Shown one piece after another: positions 10,081 through 23,300 of a DNA stretch of 64,000 nucleotides. The stretch's first letter is position 1, and the number at the start of each line of letters is the position of its first letter. Where the stretch lies: assembly GCA_949358305.1 (NCBI GenBank), contig OX442319.1, forward strand, positions 8,122,001 through 8,186,000, read 5' to 3'. Below the pieces are notes generated by a model, which saw nothing but the letters and a program-made list of their open reading frames with translations, made no database searches and was not told the origin of the DNA. The DNA comes from Strigamia acuminata (Eukaryota > Arthropoda > Chilopoda > Geophilomorpha > Linotaeniidae). Position numbers and translations under genes: made by a program.

Positions 10081-10650
10081 GCTATATTTTGTGAGATGTT
10101 TACTATATTTTGTGAGATTTTTGCTAGATTTTGTGAGATTTTTGCTAGATTTTGTGAGATTTTTGCTAGATTTTGTGAGATTTTTGCTAGATTTTGTGAG
10201 ATTTTTGCTAGATTAGTGAGATTTTGCTAGATTTTGTTACATTTTATGCGATTTTACCTACAGTAATGTGGTATGGTACCAAAAAAACTGGTACAGGTAC
10301 AGTACCAACACCACGAAATGCGGTACTTTTTAAAAAAGTACTGTGTACCTGTACCGGTACCACTAAAAACAATCACAATATCTGATATTCAGGAATGACT
10401 AAAGCAATTAAACTTGGCAAATTAGGACAAATATCGATTAAAATTGCTAATATCTCGAGAACGAAAGCTCGGATCGTCAAAACCTAAACACCAAAGAGCG
10501 GTAAGCACTGAAACGTTAATGAAACAACACTGCCCACAACTAATGATTAATACACACCGTATTTAATTAAACAGTGTACAGCCTACATTTTTTAAAAACT
10601 TCCTACATTGTCGGGTCACTTTTATTTGAGCCACCCGGAATTTATATTCT
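10081..10650 (+). repeat. Copy of the foldback family with a 21 bp tandem array
   Basis: 10098-10245 is a tandem array of about seven units of agattttgtgagatttttgct. It is followed by ggtaccaaaaaaactggtac, a tatctcgagaacgaaagctc block, cgttaatgaaacaacactgc and a gccacccgg end. The order matches the right half of the element at 59598-60405. The left arm is missing, so this copy is no longer a full foldback. Confidence 0.7.
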
Positions 10651-11850
10651 TCAATACAAAATTTATTTACAAATAAAAATGATCTACATTCCTTTCTGAC
10701 CTTCACAGATCATCATCAATCCATCATACTTATGCAGTTGCTATTGATTGCACGCAAACTTTGCTCCACATACATTGTATTAAAAAAAAACATATTATTT
10801 TTTTTACTTCATTCAAACCACACAACAACAATACCATACCGTAACTTCATTCCAATTCCAATGCAAATTTCACTCGCTCCACAATCGACTAAAAACATTT
10901 CACTTTAAAAATCGGCGCAAACGGAAACTCATTTTTCCGTGGCTAACCCACGCCTATTCCTTCCACACTTCTTTACACCTCGGTGGCCAATTGCAATGCC
11001 ACATGCTCGGAATAAATTCTTACAATCCTTTCAACACGCATTTCACACAAAGAAAAAAAGGAATCTTCGGAAATGCCAATAGGGATTGACACCAGCTCAC
11101 ATAAAAAGCTCCACGATAACGATCCGATTTCCTCCAACGACACAACACTCTTTTCCCTTTGTATTTTTTATTTTTCTTCCTTTTTTTATTTAAAAAAAAA
11201 AAAAAAAACTACTTATCTCAATTCGAAAAACGATAAAGTTTCATCCGGTGGAAGTAGCGAGTCCGAGGGATGTTGGGAATTGTGGGCAAGCATCGAGTTC
11301 AATCGAGGCCAGCAGCGCACTTGCATCGTCATCGAGATCATTGGCCCTCTTTCCATCCTTTTTCCTCTTTCAATGAATATCCCAGGAGTACACCTGCGTT
11401 TACAGCACGTGTTACTAGCGGCTCCTCATGATCTACAGCCGAGGAGCGTCCAGGGCCAGTGCCACTAACAGGAGCATCGCTAGACGGTGCAGTAAATGTT
11501 TTGTTATTATTTCCCTTTTGCTCTTAATCAAAATCATCCAAAAGCCAATCAATAATTTTTCCCATTCCGTGTTGGAGTTGAATTACGTGGAAAACAACAA
11601 GAAAAAAGAAAAGCCATTGCGTTTAATTCAATTTTCGGATTTTTTCTTTCAATTCTGTACACATACAAATGGAATTGACAGAAACAACATGTTTTTTTTA
11701 TTGCAATAATTTCATCAATTTTTAATGGATTTTTACGGATGTAATAAAAAGTACGGATGGTTCTTGGTTTTGCACGTTTGATCGCGTTTAATGTTAATGT
11801 GAATTGTCTTGTTGTGCATTCGTGCTGTATTGGTTGAATGAAGTCGCTGT
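10651..11850. other. No gene seen
   Basis: AT-rich, with a poly(A) run near 11192-11208. Open frames at 11073-11468 and 11428-11709 cross that run, are not splice-supported and match no family I know. Confidence 0.45.
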
Positions 11851-12395
11851 ATTGGAGACCCGCGGTCTAATAGACACCCGCGCATTAACTGCAAAAATTT
11901 ACTTTTTTTTTGCATAAAATTTATTTTTTTTAAGCTAAAAATTTAATTTATCAGCCAAAAATTCAATTTTTTAGTCAAAAATTCAATTTTTCAGCCAAAA
12001 ATTCAATTTTTCAGCCAAAAATTCAATTTTTCAGCCAAAAATTCAATTTTTCAGCCAAAAATTCAATTTTTCAGCCAAAAATTCAATTTTTCAGCCAAAA
12101 ATTCAATTTTTCAGCCAAAAATTCAATTTTTCAGCCAAAAATTCAATTTTTCAGCCAAAAATTCAATTTTCAGAGAAAAATTCAATTTTCAGCCAAAATT
12201 TTTTATTTCCAACCAAAATTTCCTTTAGCCAGCCAAAATTTTCTTTTTTCCAGCCAAAATCCCCTTTAGCCAGCTAAAATATTAATTTTTCAGCCAAAAT
12301 TTTAATTTTTCAATAAAAAATTCACAAGTAATTTTTCCATAATTTCTCTATCACAACGCCCCTGTTTTATTAAAGACTCGCAGTCTAATAAAAAT
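11850..12395. repeat. Dispersed repeat with 20 bp minisatellite, copy 1
   Basis: The flank tggagacccgcggtctaata at the left and attaaagactcgcagtctaa at the right enclose a tandem array (about 11935-12310) of the unit attcaatttttcagccaaaa, near-perfect from 11980 to 12165 and decaying outward. The gagacccgcg/cgcgggtctc flanking motifs recur at 15350-16020 and 16950-17430. Confidence 0.75.
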
Positions 12396-12439
12396 CCACC
12401 AAAAATTCACGATATTAATAATAAATACAAAAAACAAGA

Positions 12440-13095
12440 AATTTTGATTGGATGCAGCAACCGAAGTGGTTTTCACTTTTATTTCTTCCTCTTCTACCTA
12501 CAAACTTCTATTTATTCCCCCACAGGGCCCCACACACGCCTCACATCAATCCATAACCGAATATCGTTCCACGAAACCGACAAAACCACTTTCTCCTCCC
12601 CATTTAATCACTTATTGTCCACGGCCAAACATGCAAACCCGATCGCGTTAATCCACTCCAACTCCAACCGAGTGCGAGAGAACGAAAGAAGGGTGTGTGG
12701 GGATGTTGGGCGGAGGTTTAAAGGGAATTGCTCGCCCCCCCACCGCCCTCCCCCAAGTGCAATCGGCAGGCGTGCGCCGTCCTCGCTTCCTCTCGCTCTT
12801 ATTGATCGGTGCAGGTGTTTTCGGAGGGCTTCGCTCGGCTTCGCCACAATAACAACAAGACGCTCGTGTTTTGGGTGGAGCCAGGGAACTCTCTGCTTCA
12901 CGCGTTGCCCAAATTCTTCGTCAGATGTCACGGGGGTGTGGGCGTTGCTGTTTAAACTCGCGGCTCCAATCCCGACGTGAGGCCCCTTGGACCACGTGTG
13001 ACGGGCCGCTCCACTGCTCGGAGCGTGGTGGAAGGGCGGGGTGGGGGGTGCCATGAACCGAACACACGTTGACCGATCCACGAGGAGGAGAAAAC
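12440..13095 (+). promoter_or_regulatory. GC-rich 5' region of the KLHL5-like gene
   Basis: The sequence changes here from AT-rich to strongly GC-rich with many CpG, and leads into the first coding exon at 13096. This fits a CpG-rich promoter and 5' UTR. No TATA box was seen and the transcription start cannot be placed. Long open frames on both strands are a by-product of base composition. Confidence 0.4.
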
Positions 13096-16000
13096 ATGAG
13101 ACGCGGCGGTCCGAGTCCCTTCTGCTCGCCGAAAAAGGTCGCTCCGACGCCGAGTCCGCCGCCGTACGCGACTGCCATTCGCTCGCTGCAGCAACAGCAG
13201 AATGGCAGCAGCAACAATAACTTTGCGTGCAACAACATCAACAACAACTTCAACCACAACAATGCGCCCCAATCTACGTACAGGTAAAAAAAAAAATTAT
13301 TAAGATTTTTTTTTTTTTTTAAATTAATTAATTAACGAGTGGAAAGCTTGGAATTATCGACACTAAAATCAAGCCGTGCGCCATTTGTTTGAAAATTGGG
13401 GCGAAATTATTCGCGAGAATGGAAATTAACGAGTTTGAAACTCAGGTGGGGATTTTTGCTTCCCTGCATCGCACTAATTTGCATCGGGGACTAATTACAC
13501 GCTTTATTAGATAATGTTTCATCGCCTTTTTCTGCCTCTCGTACAATACCATCCTCTGAAAAGGTCGTTTAACTCAAGTGCAACAATACTGACCCCTCTT
13601 CCCTCCATTGTTCTTTATTATCTTCAATTTCACTCTTTTTCCTCGCGGTAATTAGTCCCAAGAGAAGTCTCTTCACCCGTGACTCCAACTCCTATCGCTC
13701 CCGCCTTAAATATCCCATTTCGATTTATCAATCCCCCTGGTGGTCATCCTTTTCCCTCAATGTCCACTTTTATTATTATTATTATTATTTTTTCTATAGG
13801 TATTACTTAAACGGCGGTTATTGCAGTTACAACCGAATGAAGGAGACGTCCGTGGACGGCGGCGGCGATTCGTCGCCCACCATCCCCGACGAATGTTTCC
13901 GCTCCATCAACCACGCCGAGTGTTCGTTGCGCAAGATGGAGGCGTACCTGATCAAGCGCTTACTGTGCGACGTGACCCTGGTGGCGGGTTCGCGACGCAT
14001 TCCCGCGCACAGACTCGTCTTGTCGGCCGCGTGCGATTACTTCGCTGCCATGTTCACCAGCGACGTCCGCGAGGCCACGCAGGAGGAGGTGGTCATGAAG
14101 GATGTGGACGCCGACGCGCTCTGGGCACTCGTGCATTACTGCTACACAGGTGAGGCTCCGTCCGCTCCGGCAATATATAATTGCGAGCACAATCGACCTT
14201 TTTACTGCCCAATAAATTGCGTTTTCCGCGCGCGACGGCTGATTTATCGCGTAATAAGCACCTTTCGCCACCGTTCCACGTTTTACCAACGTTTGACTTC
14301 GAAATGGGGAATGTGGGGGGGCGGAGGGGGGGCGTTTATGATGGACGTGTGGCATTTCGATGCGAGGAAAAGTGAGTAAAGTGACAAAAGAGCGAAAAAC
14401 GAACGGGAAATAAAAATAATAAAAAGTCGTTGTGCCAATTTACTTGTGCAAACATCATTTCGGAGGATCTTCACCTCGCGTCGAGCGCGGACTCGCGAGA
14501 TTGCAGTCGTCAGCCTTCTTCTTCCTCTGATTACTTTCAACTGTAATCAGCCAACTCAGCTGCCGAACGAGGATTAACGCCGACTGAGCCAAATGCAATG
14601 TGATTTTTTTGCTCTTCTTTTCTTTGGGAGAGAGAAAGAAAGAGAGATGGAAAGAAAACCAGTTTAGAATAAAGTATCGCATCAAACGACACGTCAAATC
14701 GGATTCGGATGATTCGCTCGGGGTAATGAAATAGCTCGGCCGAGTCCTCCGCCTCTCGCTCCGTCCACGGCGAAATGTAATGCCCGCACTTTTCGGGACA
14801 CACTCTCTCTCTCTCCCCTGGCGTCTAAATGCATGACCGGTCGTTTTAGCCGGTTCTTCCGATGAGATGGGAATACAAATGTTCTTTTTTAAAATAAAAG
14901 ATATAGAATTGTGTTATCAACTGGGTTTTGTAGTAAAAACGTGGGGGGGATGGAGGGGGGGGAATCATTTATTTGGAAATGCAATTTAATTAGAAAAATC
15001 GCGCGTTTTGGACAGTTGGGGTGCGCGAATTTGAAATTGGATCGCATCGTGGAGAACGTGGAGAAATGATAAAAAAGAAAGGGGGAAAAAAGTGGTTAGG
15101 CGATACTGTTTGCTTCTTTCGAGGGGCCATCATTTTGCCACTTTGAGACAAGTCTTGCGTCTATAAACCTCATCTTCCGATAAAAGCAGTCGACTGTGAA
15201 AGTTTGTTTGCAGTGGGGAGAAGAGAAATCGTTGGCAAACTAAGATATTTAAAAGTATCTAGAGAAATGTGGGTGTTTGTGCCAAAAATGGGGAATTAGA
15301 AATTCAGGAATAAGTTGGAAGTAAAAAAAATACGGTATTTTCTCAGAAGACCGCGTGATTAGTGCGTGGGTCTCTATTATAACGCGGGGAGGTAAAATAT
15401 AAGAGCGATTAGTGAGACATATTTCGATAGACCTTGGGGTGGAAAAAGTAAATTATTTTCATTAAAATGGTCAAGTTTTAACTGAAATTTGAGAAAAATT
15501 TAAAATTTTTAATGTAAAATTTAAGAAAATTCAATTTTTTTAATGGAAAATTTAATAATTTTTAATTTTTTAATGGAAAATTTAAGAAAATTCAAATTTT
15601 TTAATGGAAAATTTAGTGATTTTTAATTTTTTTAATGGAAAATTTAATAATTTTTAATTTTTTAATTGAAAATTTAATAATTTTTAATTCTTTTTAATAA
15701 ACAATTTGGTGATTTTTAATGTTTTAAATAGAAAATTTAGTAAAATTTGAATTTTTTAAACAGAAAATTTACTAAAATTTGAATTTTTTAAATAGAAAAT
15801 TTACTAAAATTTGAATTTTTTAAATAGAAAATTTACTAAAATTTGAATTTAGTAAAATTTGAATTTTTTAAATAGAAAATTTACTAAAATTTGAATTTTT
15901 TAAATAGAAAATTTACTAAAATTTGAATTTTTTAAATAGAAAATTTACTAAAATTTGAATTTTTTAAATAGAAAATTTACTAAAATTTAAAATGCGCGGG

Positions 16001-19000
16001 TCTCCACTAGAGGTCTATGGGAGATTCTGACCATACTAGACGAGTGCACAAAATTAAAATATAACCTCACAGTGTCTGAAAAAAATATTTTTTTTAAAAT
16101 TACAAGAAATTATACAACTTTTAAAAAAAATGCTAATTTTACACGAGCATTGCAGTGAAGTATCCCATCAAAATAATGACACATCACTGCAATGCTTCTC
16201 TAAAAATTAGCATTTCCTTTTTTATTGCTTTATCTCTTTTCTTCTAAAAACTTTGTTGCAATTTACCAACGATGCAACCAAAACTTTACCTAATTTACAA
16301 ATCCCCTTTAATCCCCAGCGATTTTAAAAGTTATAAATTAATTAAAATTAATCCCAAAGTCAATTTCGACGCGCCATCGAATTGTCTATCCAAAATTCCC
16401 ACGAAAATAATTCCAAAAATTATTTGTATTGAGTTTGCATTCAATTCCCATCACAAATCGATGCTGACGAGGAAATTAGTGTTGAAATAACCGTCATCGA
16501 TCTGAGTCGAGGCGGCAGCGATGGCATGGGATGGCAAAGGGAGGTCACTCCACCTTTACTTGCAGGATGCGCAGAAGCTGTCAGAGCATTTATGTCGATT
16601 TGTCGAAACGTATCACTTGCGCAGAGACAACCACTGTAATGTTACCCATTCTAAATTGCTGCAAAACTGATTCCTCGAAGCCGCACGAGTGAGTTAATTA
16701 AAGAGCAAACGCAACGCCACATCTTTATCCGAGATTAACGCGCCCATCAGCGGCGTCTTCGCTGATTAAAATCGGAGGATCCGCCTCAAATCTGATATAA
16801 ATTTTCCTTAACAAACAAATGAGCCATTTTCACAAGTGTTGGTATGCAGTAACTATGAATTGTTTTGTTCGTAATACAAAATACAAAGCAGTTGTTAATG
16901 AGTTGGTGAATGTGTGATGCAGAAAAACTAAGGGGCAGCAAAAAAAGACCAAGGGCCTCTAATAAAAGCCGGGAAAATTTAAAATGCGTGATTAGTGCAT
17001 GGGTCTGTATTAAAACGCGTAATATAAGAGTCCCGACAAAATATTTAGATGGATATGGGGTTTGAAAAAATGATTGTATTTTCACAATTTTTTAATGGAA
17101 AATTTAGTAAAATTTGAATATTTTAATTGAAAATTTGTAAAAAATTTGAACTTTTTAGTCAAAAATTTGAATTTTTTTGTCGAAAATTTAGTGATTTTAA
17201 ATTTTTTTATGGATAATTTAGTAAAATTTGAATTTTTTTATAGAAAATTTGGAGATTTTAAATCTTTTTTAATGGAAAATTGAGTGATTTTGAATTTTTT
17301 TAATGAAGAATTTAGTGAAATTTGAATTTCTTGTCAAAATGTGAAATAAAATTGAATTTTTACATAAAATTTTAATAAAAAGTTCCCATTAAACAAAAGC
17401 GCCAATACTGCGCGGGTGCACAATGAGAATAAATACGATAATAACACATCAAACATTCTCCACTAAACTCCCGTGACCACTGTACATAATAAAAACGTTT
17501 ATCAAAAATTAATTCAACGTCACTTTCATGGAAAATCCATTAAATTTCACATTCAGAAAGTGAAATTCCTCATCACATTTCTGATACTTCAATTTATTTC
17601 CAAATTACCGACCCGTGTTGAACTTTCGAAACCACACATCCTGCATATTTATGCGAAACAATTTACACGAGCAAAGATCAAGTCGATTAATGCACTAATT
17701 GAATGCGACCATGCTCTGGATGCACACGGAACTTATCACCCGCATGTCCCCATCTCAAGGGGGGGATTCTGCCCTGCAATCGTAATGAGACCTCGTCCTT
17801 GGTTAGCACGAGGCACGTGTCGCTCATCGCAACTCTTAATTGGCACGGCAAAGGAGGCAATTTTCCAAACCGACAAACAACACCTGTCGCGACGCGCTTT
17901 AATCGAGCCGAAACCGCATCCCAAACCCCTTTTCCCCTTCCCCATCTCACTTTGGGGATTTCTTCGACCACAAACTCGGAAAAAGAAAAAAAGGAATCAA
18001 CCGAGCCAAAAAAACGTTTCGTACGTTTTAATTCCAGGACGAAAAAAAAGAATTGGAGGATGCAATTAATTTCCTCGTCCCGTAAAAAACAAATAACAAA
18101 CTTTTAGTTTTGGAGTGTTTAACTCCATTGGTCAAATCTTGGTCTTTTGTTAATGTTTATGACGCTCAAGCGTCCAGCGCCCCCTTATGTTAGTTTTTGT
18201 TAATAAATTAAGTTATGTTAATTCCGTAACAAAAATGGCTGCTTCTTTTACATCGTAATCGCAATCTTCAATACAATAAGTTTCTAGAGTTTGTGGTAAC
18301 CGCAGTTTTTGGAAAGCTCGGTTTATCGGTTTTATAAAAAGCGTTTCTGGTTCAAGTGTTTGGTTCAATCTGAGGATTCTCCTTCTTGCTAACAGGATGT
18401 AGCATTTCCTGTAGCCCTACTTCTCACCAAAACCATAGGGGCTACATCCTGTCATCCCTGGATATTGTTGCAACTCTTTAATTATACTCAAATATTTATT
18501 TCCAAAATTACAACATTAAGGATAATCCTTTTCTTTATGGTAATTTGGGATTACCTCAAGTTTGGGATTAATATTGTAATTAATACCGTGGTTATCTAGG
18601 GGTTTGTGTCCATGTTATGGCCTAGGAATCCTAGGATTGAGTTGTACTGTCTCTCTTGTGGCTGTCTTGCTATGGGAACGCAGCTCCGACGTTATGTCAT
18701 AGGAACTGCTGAGAATCAACCTGATAATGTCGCCAGTGCCGACTAGCGGCAGCTAGTTGGTCACATACGGTATTTTATTGAATAAGAGCCGCTTATTGAT
18801 TAAGAGCCGCGGCTCTTATTCAAAACTGCCATTTTTGTCAGCAATTACAACTTCGGTTTTTCGTTTCTTACATTTGTTTAATGTAACAAAAGAAGTCAGA
18901 ACGTCACGAATGAAGCGTACGTTCATCGTATGTGAGGTTAAATACGGAAACAATACCGTACTTTTGCAAAAATACGGTATTCTTGGTGTCTCAGCCGTGG

Positions 19001-20344
19001 CTACTATTCAAGGGTGGTTACAATTCGAGGGTGACTCTTAATCGGTAAAATACGGTATTTATAGTTAACCTTTTTAATTTGTAAAGAAAAATCAGTCATA
19101 TTATTAAACAATTTTTTTTTAATTGTATTTTTGGATTAAATATTTATAATTTTTGCAGATAAAGACCATTCAAAAAAACAAGAGCATTTATCGATTTATC
19201 TGATAAACACGAACGATATTTAGTACATAAATTACCGCTCAACGAAAATGTCCTTTCTGCATATGTTGATGTTGGTTTTATTGTAGAAAGCGCTTTCATA
19301 AAGCTGATTAAGGCTGTTCGTTCTTTGACATGTTTAAAACCAGTCAAAGAACAAATAATTTTTATACTAAACTTCGCTCAAGTTTATCGGATAAATCAGG
19401 CAAAGGCTCCTGTCTTTTGAAAGGTTATTATTACCTGCAAAAAATATAAATATTTAATTAAAACAAAATACAATATTGTTTAATATGACTGATCTTTCTT
19501 TACAAATTTCAAAGATTAATTTTAAAATACTCAATTAAAAATAAAAAACCAAAAACTGCGATTTTCAAATCCGACTTTGCGATGTCAGTTTTTCATTAGT
19601 AAACCGCGGTTTTTGGTTTCGGGTAAACACAATCCCAAAGTCTAGTTGGAGTGTCTTGCACTTCATTGTTCATTCTTGACCATTGTTTTATATTGTGACG
19701 CTGACCATCTCAGCACCACCTCTACATCAACCTGTAATAAAATCACTCTTGTTACCAATCAATGTTACAAAAAGACGCAAATCGTGGTTTTTTTCCCGGA
19801 AAAATGGCGATTTATGCATTTATTTCTGATTTTTGGAAAATATGCATTTATAGCCAATTTCGGCATTTTATTGAATAAAAATGATTCCTACGCATTTATG
19901 CATTTATCCGGGCCTTACCAATCATCAACAACGACAGTCGCACATTAACTCAATCCGTTTACATCGAGAAACAGTCACCGAAGAACAAACACTTCACTAG
20001 TTTCTTGCACAAAAAGCTGAAAACATCAGGTCCGGCTTTATCTTATCTGCAGATAAATGTTTTCCTGGTGCAGCCCTCGCATTAGCTTCAATTTCCTGGC
20101 ACTTTTTGGTCTCTACTACATCCATCCACAAATAAAATAAACCAAGAAAAAAAAAAAAAAAAACTCGAAATTTGGACGTTGCCAGCAAATGAGGTGGTAA
20201 GAAGTGCATTTTCTTAAATGGATCCCCGAGTCGTTGATGCAAAATTCGCTGCTCGCATTAGAGTGCAGTGGACGCTCCAACCACTTCCAAAAAAAAAAAT
20301 TCCAACCAATTAAATAAATGAAAAAAGTTTCCCCGAAAATGTTA

Positions 20345-20377
<33 letters not shown>

Positions 20378-23300
20378 CAAAACATTTATTTACATCCACG
20401 CGCCTTTTTCCAGCTTATTAAACCTGGAAACAAATTTTTTTCTAGGCAAAATCGAGCTGCGCGAAGAGTCGGTGGAAACTCTGCTCTCGACAGCATGCCT
20501 TTTACAACTGAACGAAGTCGTGGAAGCGAGTTGCGCTTTTCTGATAAAACAACTTCATCCTTCCAATTGCCTCGGAATCCGTCTGTTCGCCGACACTCAG
20601 GGATGCCTCGAACTGCTTCGGGTGGCTCACAACTATACAACCGTAAGTGCATCCTGCTCTCGCGCTTCCTTCCTCTTATTACACTTGCCCTCATCAAACC
20701 AACTTGCACAAAACCCAGTCTAGGACACTCGCCAGGCGTTCTATATCAATTTCCTCGTGCCCATTTATTAATTCCACCCCTTTATTCACCTTGCTGAGAA
20801 CTTTTATGACACTAAAGGTGTGGTTTTATAGGAGTAACTTTTTTGGCTCGTAAAAAAAGGGCAAAATATCACGTACAAGTCGTAGTTTATGTCAAATATA
20901 TTTTATGGTAGGCGCATTCAAAGTGGCGGTGTTTGCTGTAAACAGATTCGACTGGATTAAGGGTTCGAGGGGGGGGGGGAAGTCCAACAGTGGGGCCCGT
21001 GCATCGGGAGCGGATTTATGGATTTTTGGAGTTCTGGGATGAGAAGGGTCCTTGGGAGTGCGGGGCTCGTTAAGTCGTAAACAAAGGTTTTTTGTTAGGA
21101 ATAATGTTCAAAATTTTTTTTTGGGTTTTTTGTTTAATTGGGGTCCCAAAAAATGTAGAAGGGGCCCTCCCCCAGTTCAGGGATCTGTTTTGGCCATGAA
21201 TATTTAGAAAGGATGTCATCTTCACAATGTTTTTAAGCAAAAAAATGTATTTGCAAGCGGGTAAATGTACTTTTATGGGAAATAAATGCCTTTTCAGCCG
21301 GAAAAGATGCATTTTGGGATGGAAAAAATGCATTTACAGATGGAAAAAAATGCATTTTTAGGTTGAAAAAATGCATTTTCAGGTTGAAAAAATGCATTTT
21401 CAGGCGTAAAAATACATTTTCAGGCGTAAAAATACATTTTCAGGCGTAAAAATACATTTTCATGTGGAAAAAATGCATTTTCATGTGGAAAAAAAGCATT
21501 TTTACTTGGAAAAAATGCATTTCAAGTTGAAAAAATGCATTTACAAGGGGAAAAAATGCATTTTGCAGTGAAATAATTTAGTTTCCAGTAAAATAATTCA
21601 TTTGCTATTTCATGTAGAAACATAATGCCTTTTCACGTGAAAAACATGCACTTTCACGTGATAAAATGCATTTACAAATCATATATTTATGGATAAAAAC
21701 CTCCAATTTTGTCCCAAAAAACCATTTTATACGTGTACAAAATGGGCCCTGTATCATCGGGGGCCCCGGCCATTCGCCCCTCAACTCCCCTTTAATCCGA
21801 TCCTGCATTTGACACTAAAAAAAACCCATAAACACTCATCAAAAAGACGTCTGATTATTTCATCGCCTAAAAACGTCACAAAACACAAACACGAACGTTG
21901 AATCCATCTGCTTTCCAATCTCCTTATTAAACTTCACGCTTCAATAAACCGTCACAAAAAAAAAATACAAACAAACAAACAAAACACATCCAAAAACTTC
22001 TAAAAAAAACACTCCTACACTTTTCCCCCCATCAGTAAAAATTCCATCTTTCCCTTTCATTAAACCGAATAAAACCAAAATCAAATCCCTACACACTTAC
22101 GGTCTTAAAGGGTTGTCAACCCCACCCCATTCCCCACGAGACACGCTTGCCTGCTTATCACTTCCCGCTCGTCCCGAGGGCTGGATATGTATCAGTCATC
22201 ATCAACACTCGCAACCCCCATCTTTCCCGTTTCTTGGCAGTAAACGCGACAACGACGCCCCCGTGACACACCATTCCGGCAAACTTTTTTTCCCCCCAAA
22301 CCCCTTTCTTTCTTAAACCCATTCCTGCACTATAAACCTTTTTCCTGCACACAGCAAACCGACGATCAAGCAACACCACACCCACCCACCACCCCCCCAA
22401 CTCTTTCTCAATTCTTTTTCATTCTGCATTTGGCACGAACGCGCCGAGAGACGCAATTTAATGACTTTCTTTTGGGTGTTTCGGGATGCGTGTAATCCGT
22501 CAAGATGATGTGTTTATTTTATTATTTTTATGTTCTAGGAATATTTCATCGAGGTGATTCGCAACCAGGAATTTCTGCTTTTGCCGTCGGACGAAGTGTG
22601 CAAACTGCTGGCCAGCGACGACCTCAACGTGCCGAACGAAGAGGTCATTTTCCACGCCCTGATGACGTGGGTCAAGCACGATGCGGTCAATAGGAAAAAA
22701 GACCTCCCAAGACTGCTCAGTCTAGTCAAGCTGCCTCTACTCTCACCACAAGTAAGCTGTCGTCGTTGGGGCGATTTAGTGTTTCTATAAAGCAGAATAA
22801 ACGAGACAAGATTACCATACTGCCTCAAATAAACGCCAGGGCGTTAAAAAAAATTTTCGGCTTAGACCCCCAGCACATATTTGAATGGCCGGCGTTTATT
22901 CGGGCCCGGCGTATGATTTTTCTGTAAAAATCACCGATTTTGGAGAGCCGGCGCTTAATCGGGGCCGGCGCCAATTCCATAAATCTCCTCTGACCACCCA
23001 GTGTTTAAACTGTTTGAACCCGGCGTCAATAGGAGGCAGTATAAGTAAAAAAAATTAATCAGATTAAGCAAGTTTTGTGGTATTGTATTTTTTGTTATTA
23101 AATATTTATAATTTTTGCAGTTAAAAAAAAACAATAGCATATTAGAGAGTTTGCGGTATGCATTTTTTCCTTATTTTGCTCCACGATACACTATTTTAGT
23201 GCCATATCGTAAGGGAAAAATTTTTAGTGTATCGTTTTCAACACTAAATTAAAATATAGCGCAGCCAATCAGAATTGAGAACACTATATTGTTAGCTCCG

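Noticed and set aside
12444-13262. Several open frames upstream of the first KLHL5-like exon
   Set aside because: GC-rich DNA lacks stops on both strands; composition is low-complexity and frames disagree with the KLHL5-like start.
17473-18107. Open frames of 198 and 134 codons in KLHL5-like intron 2
   Set aside because: Overlapping frames on both strands in a GC-richer patch; no splice sites in phase with neighbours, no domain, Lys-rich tail from A-rich DNA.
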